A stretch of DNA of 64,000 bases from Fasciolopsis buskii (taxonomy: Eukaryota > Platyhelminthes > Trematoda > Plagiorchiida > Fasciolidae). The notes beneath the pieces were generated by a model. That model saw only the letters and a program-made list of their open reading frames with translations, searched no databases and had not been told where the DNA came from. Below, one piece after another: positions 63,237 through 64,000 of the stretch. The stretch is from contig LUCM01001569.1 in assembly GCA_008360955.1 (NCBI GenBank), positions 1 to 64,000 of the forward strand, written 5' to 3'. The translations under genes and the position numbers were made by a program. The first letter of the stretch is position 1; every line of letters starts with the position of its first letter.

Positions 63237-64000
63237 GTAAGTGTTCACTCCCAGTCATTCCGCACTGTTTGATCGAATATATCATTAACTTGGGGAGTGA
63301 ATTTTGCAAGCCCTCCCTCAGCCTATTTGATTCGTTGACCCTAGTTGAGGGGAATGGGTTAGCTAACCACGTTATAATACCACTGGTAACTGCATCTATT
63401 AGCTCACGACTACTGAAAGCGCAATACTGAGGTCACTAAGAATTTTCCCCATCGAAAGGTCGACTGATTGACCATATTAAAGCGGCTATGTCCGTAACAT
63501 TTAAGTCATGGTTCACCTTCTGAACACGCAGGCTGTTTTTTGACATCTGGGTCAAATTCAGTATTATCACACCATATAGTGTAGGAACCAGAAGAGGTGA
63601 AAGTTTGCATTTTCAATTGATAGCATCAAAGGTCTTTGTCCGCTACAGTCATGAGAGGAATAGAAATACAATTCGGTTCGCTCATCATGGAATGAGAATG
63701 GGTTGTGGCATTTGCTTAGTTCTTTTGGATGACCTCAACGAAACTCTGCTGATAGTAGAATTTAGATCAAAATAGACAGCGTTAGGACACCGATTTATCT
63801 CCTTTGATTGTGCAGGGAGATATGAAGCATAGCATGCCGCACAAAATCAAGTATACCGGCTAGGTTCTCCCCCTCCCTATCGTTTCATGGCGCACACTAG
63901 CTACATTCATGTTTCTCATTGCCTGTCCGAAGGAGGTTGAATTCGGATTTGAATCTAGGGCTTATGATATGGTGAACGGAGTCCGAAGTGAGACAGCTAA
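63237..64000 (+). other. Start of intron 15, nothing recognised
   Basis: It begins with the donor GTAAGT. I see no exon, so the rest of AAA5, AAA6 and the C-terminal domain lie beyond the window. Confidence 0.8.

Overview
This window is eukaryotic. It holds the middle of one very large, intron-rich gene on the + strand, an axonemal (inner-arm) dynein heavy chain closest, from recall of the family, to DNAH7. Fifteen confident exons (930 to 63236, about 4.8 kb of coding sequence, about 1,610 codons) join in one open frame with GT-AG introns of 280 bp to 11 kb. The gene is open at both ends: the window enters inside AAA1, after its P-loop, and leaves inside AAA5. Very long introns filled with decayed RTE-type and Jockey/CR1-like LINEs, and tRNA-derived SINEs, suggest a parasitic flatworm, probably a digenean trematode with a large genome such as a fasciolid. 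That is inference; no sequence was searched.

Layout. 1-498 is a long inverted repeat around CA/TG microsatellites. Exons 1-3 (930-4995) carry the AAA1 Walker B and the AAA2 P-loop. Exons 4-6 (7416-9017) finish AAA2. Exons 7-10 (17388-42298) encode AAA3. Exons 11-13 (45078-50808) encode AAA4. Exon 14 (53700-54030) is the first stalk coiled coil. Exon 15 (62359-63236) encodes the microtubule-binding tip, the second coiled coil and the start of AAA5. Two tiny in-phase candidate microexons (12953-12973 and 14907-14942) lie in the 8.4-kb sixth intron, between AAA2 and AAA3.

The introns hold at least ten LINE fragments on both strands. The most complete is an RTE-like element at about 27.6-31.4 kb with a (GAT)n tail and a mutated catalytic motif. 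They also hold a short repeat with terminal direct repeats nested in a LINE, SINE heads and several hairpin-forming inverted repeats.

The most unusual feature is at 57152-57338 on the - strand, inside intron 14. It is a 60-codon open block encoding the AAA1 P-loop of a DNAH7-type dynein. This is the segment that should lie just upstream of exon 1, yet here it is inverted, far downstream, without a splice donor and with an apparent frameshift. It is either a relocated pseudo-exon or an assembly or inversion event. No other protein-coding gene, rRNA, functional tRNA or CRISPR array was recognised.
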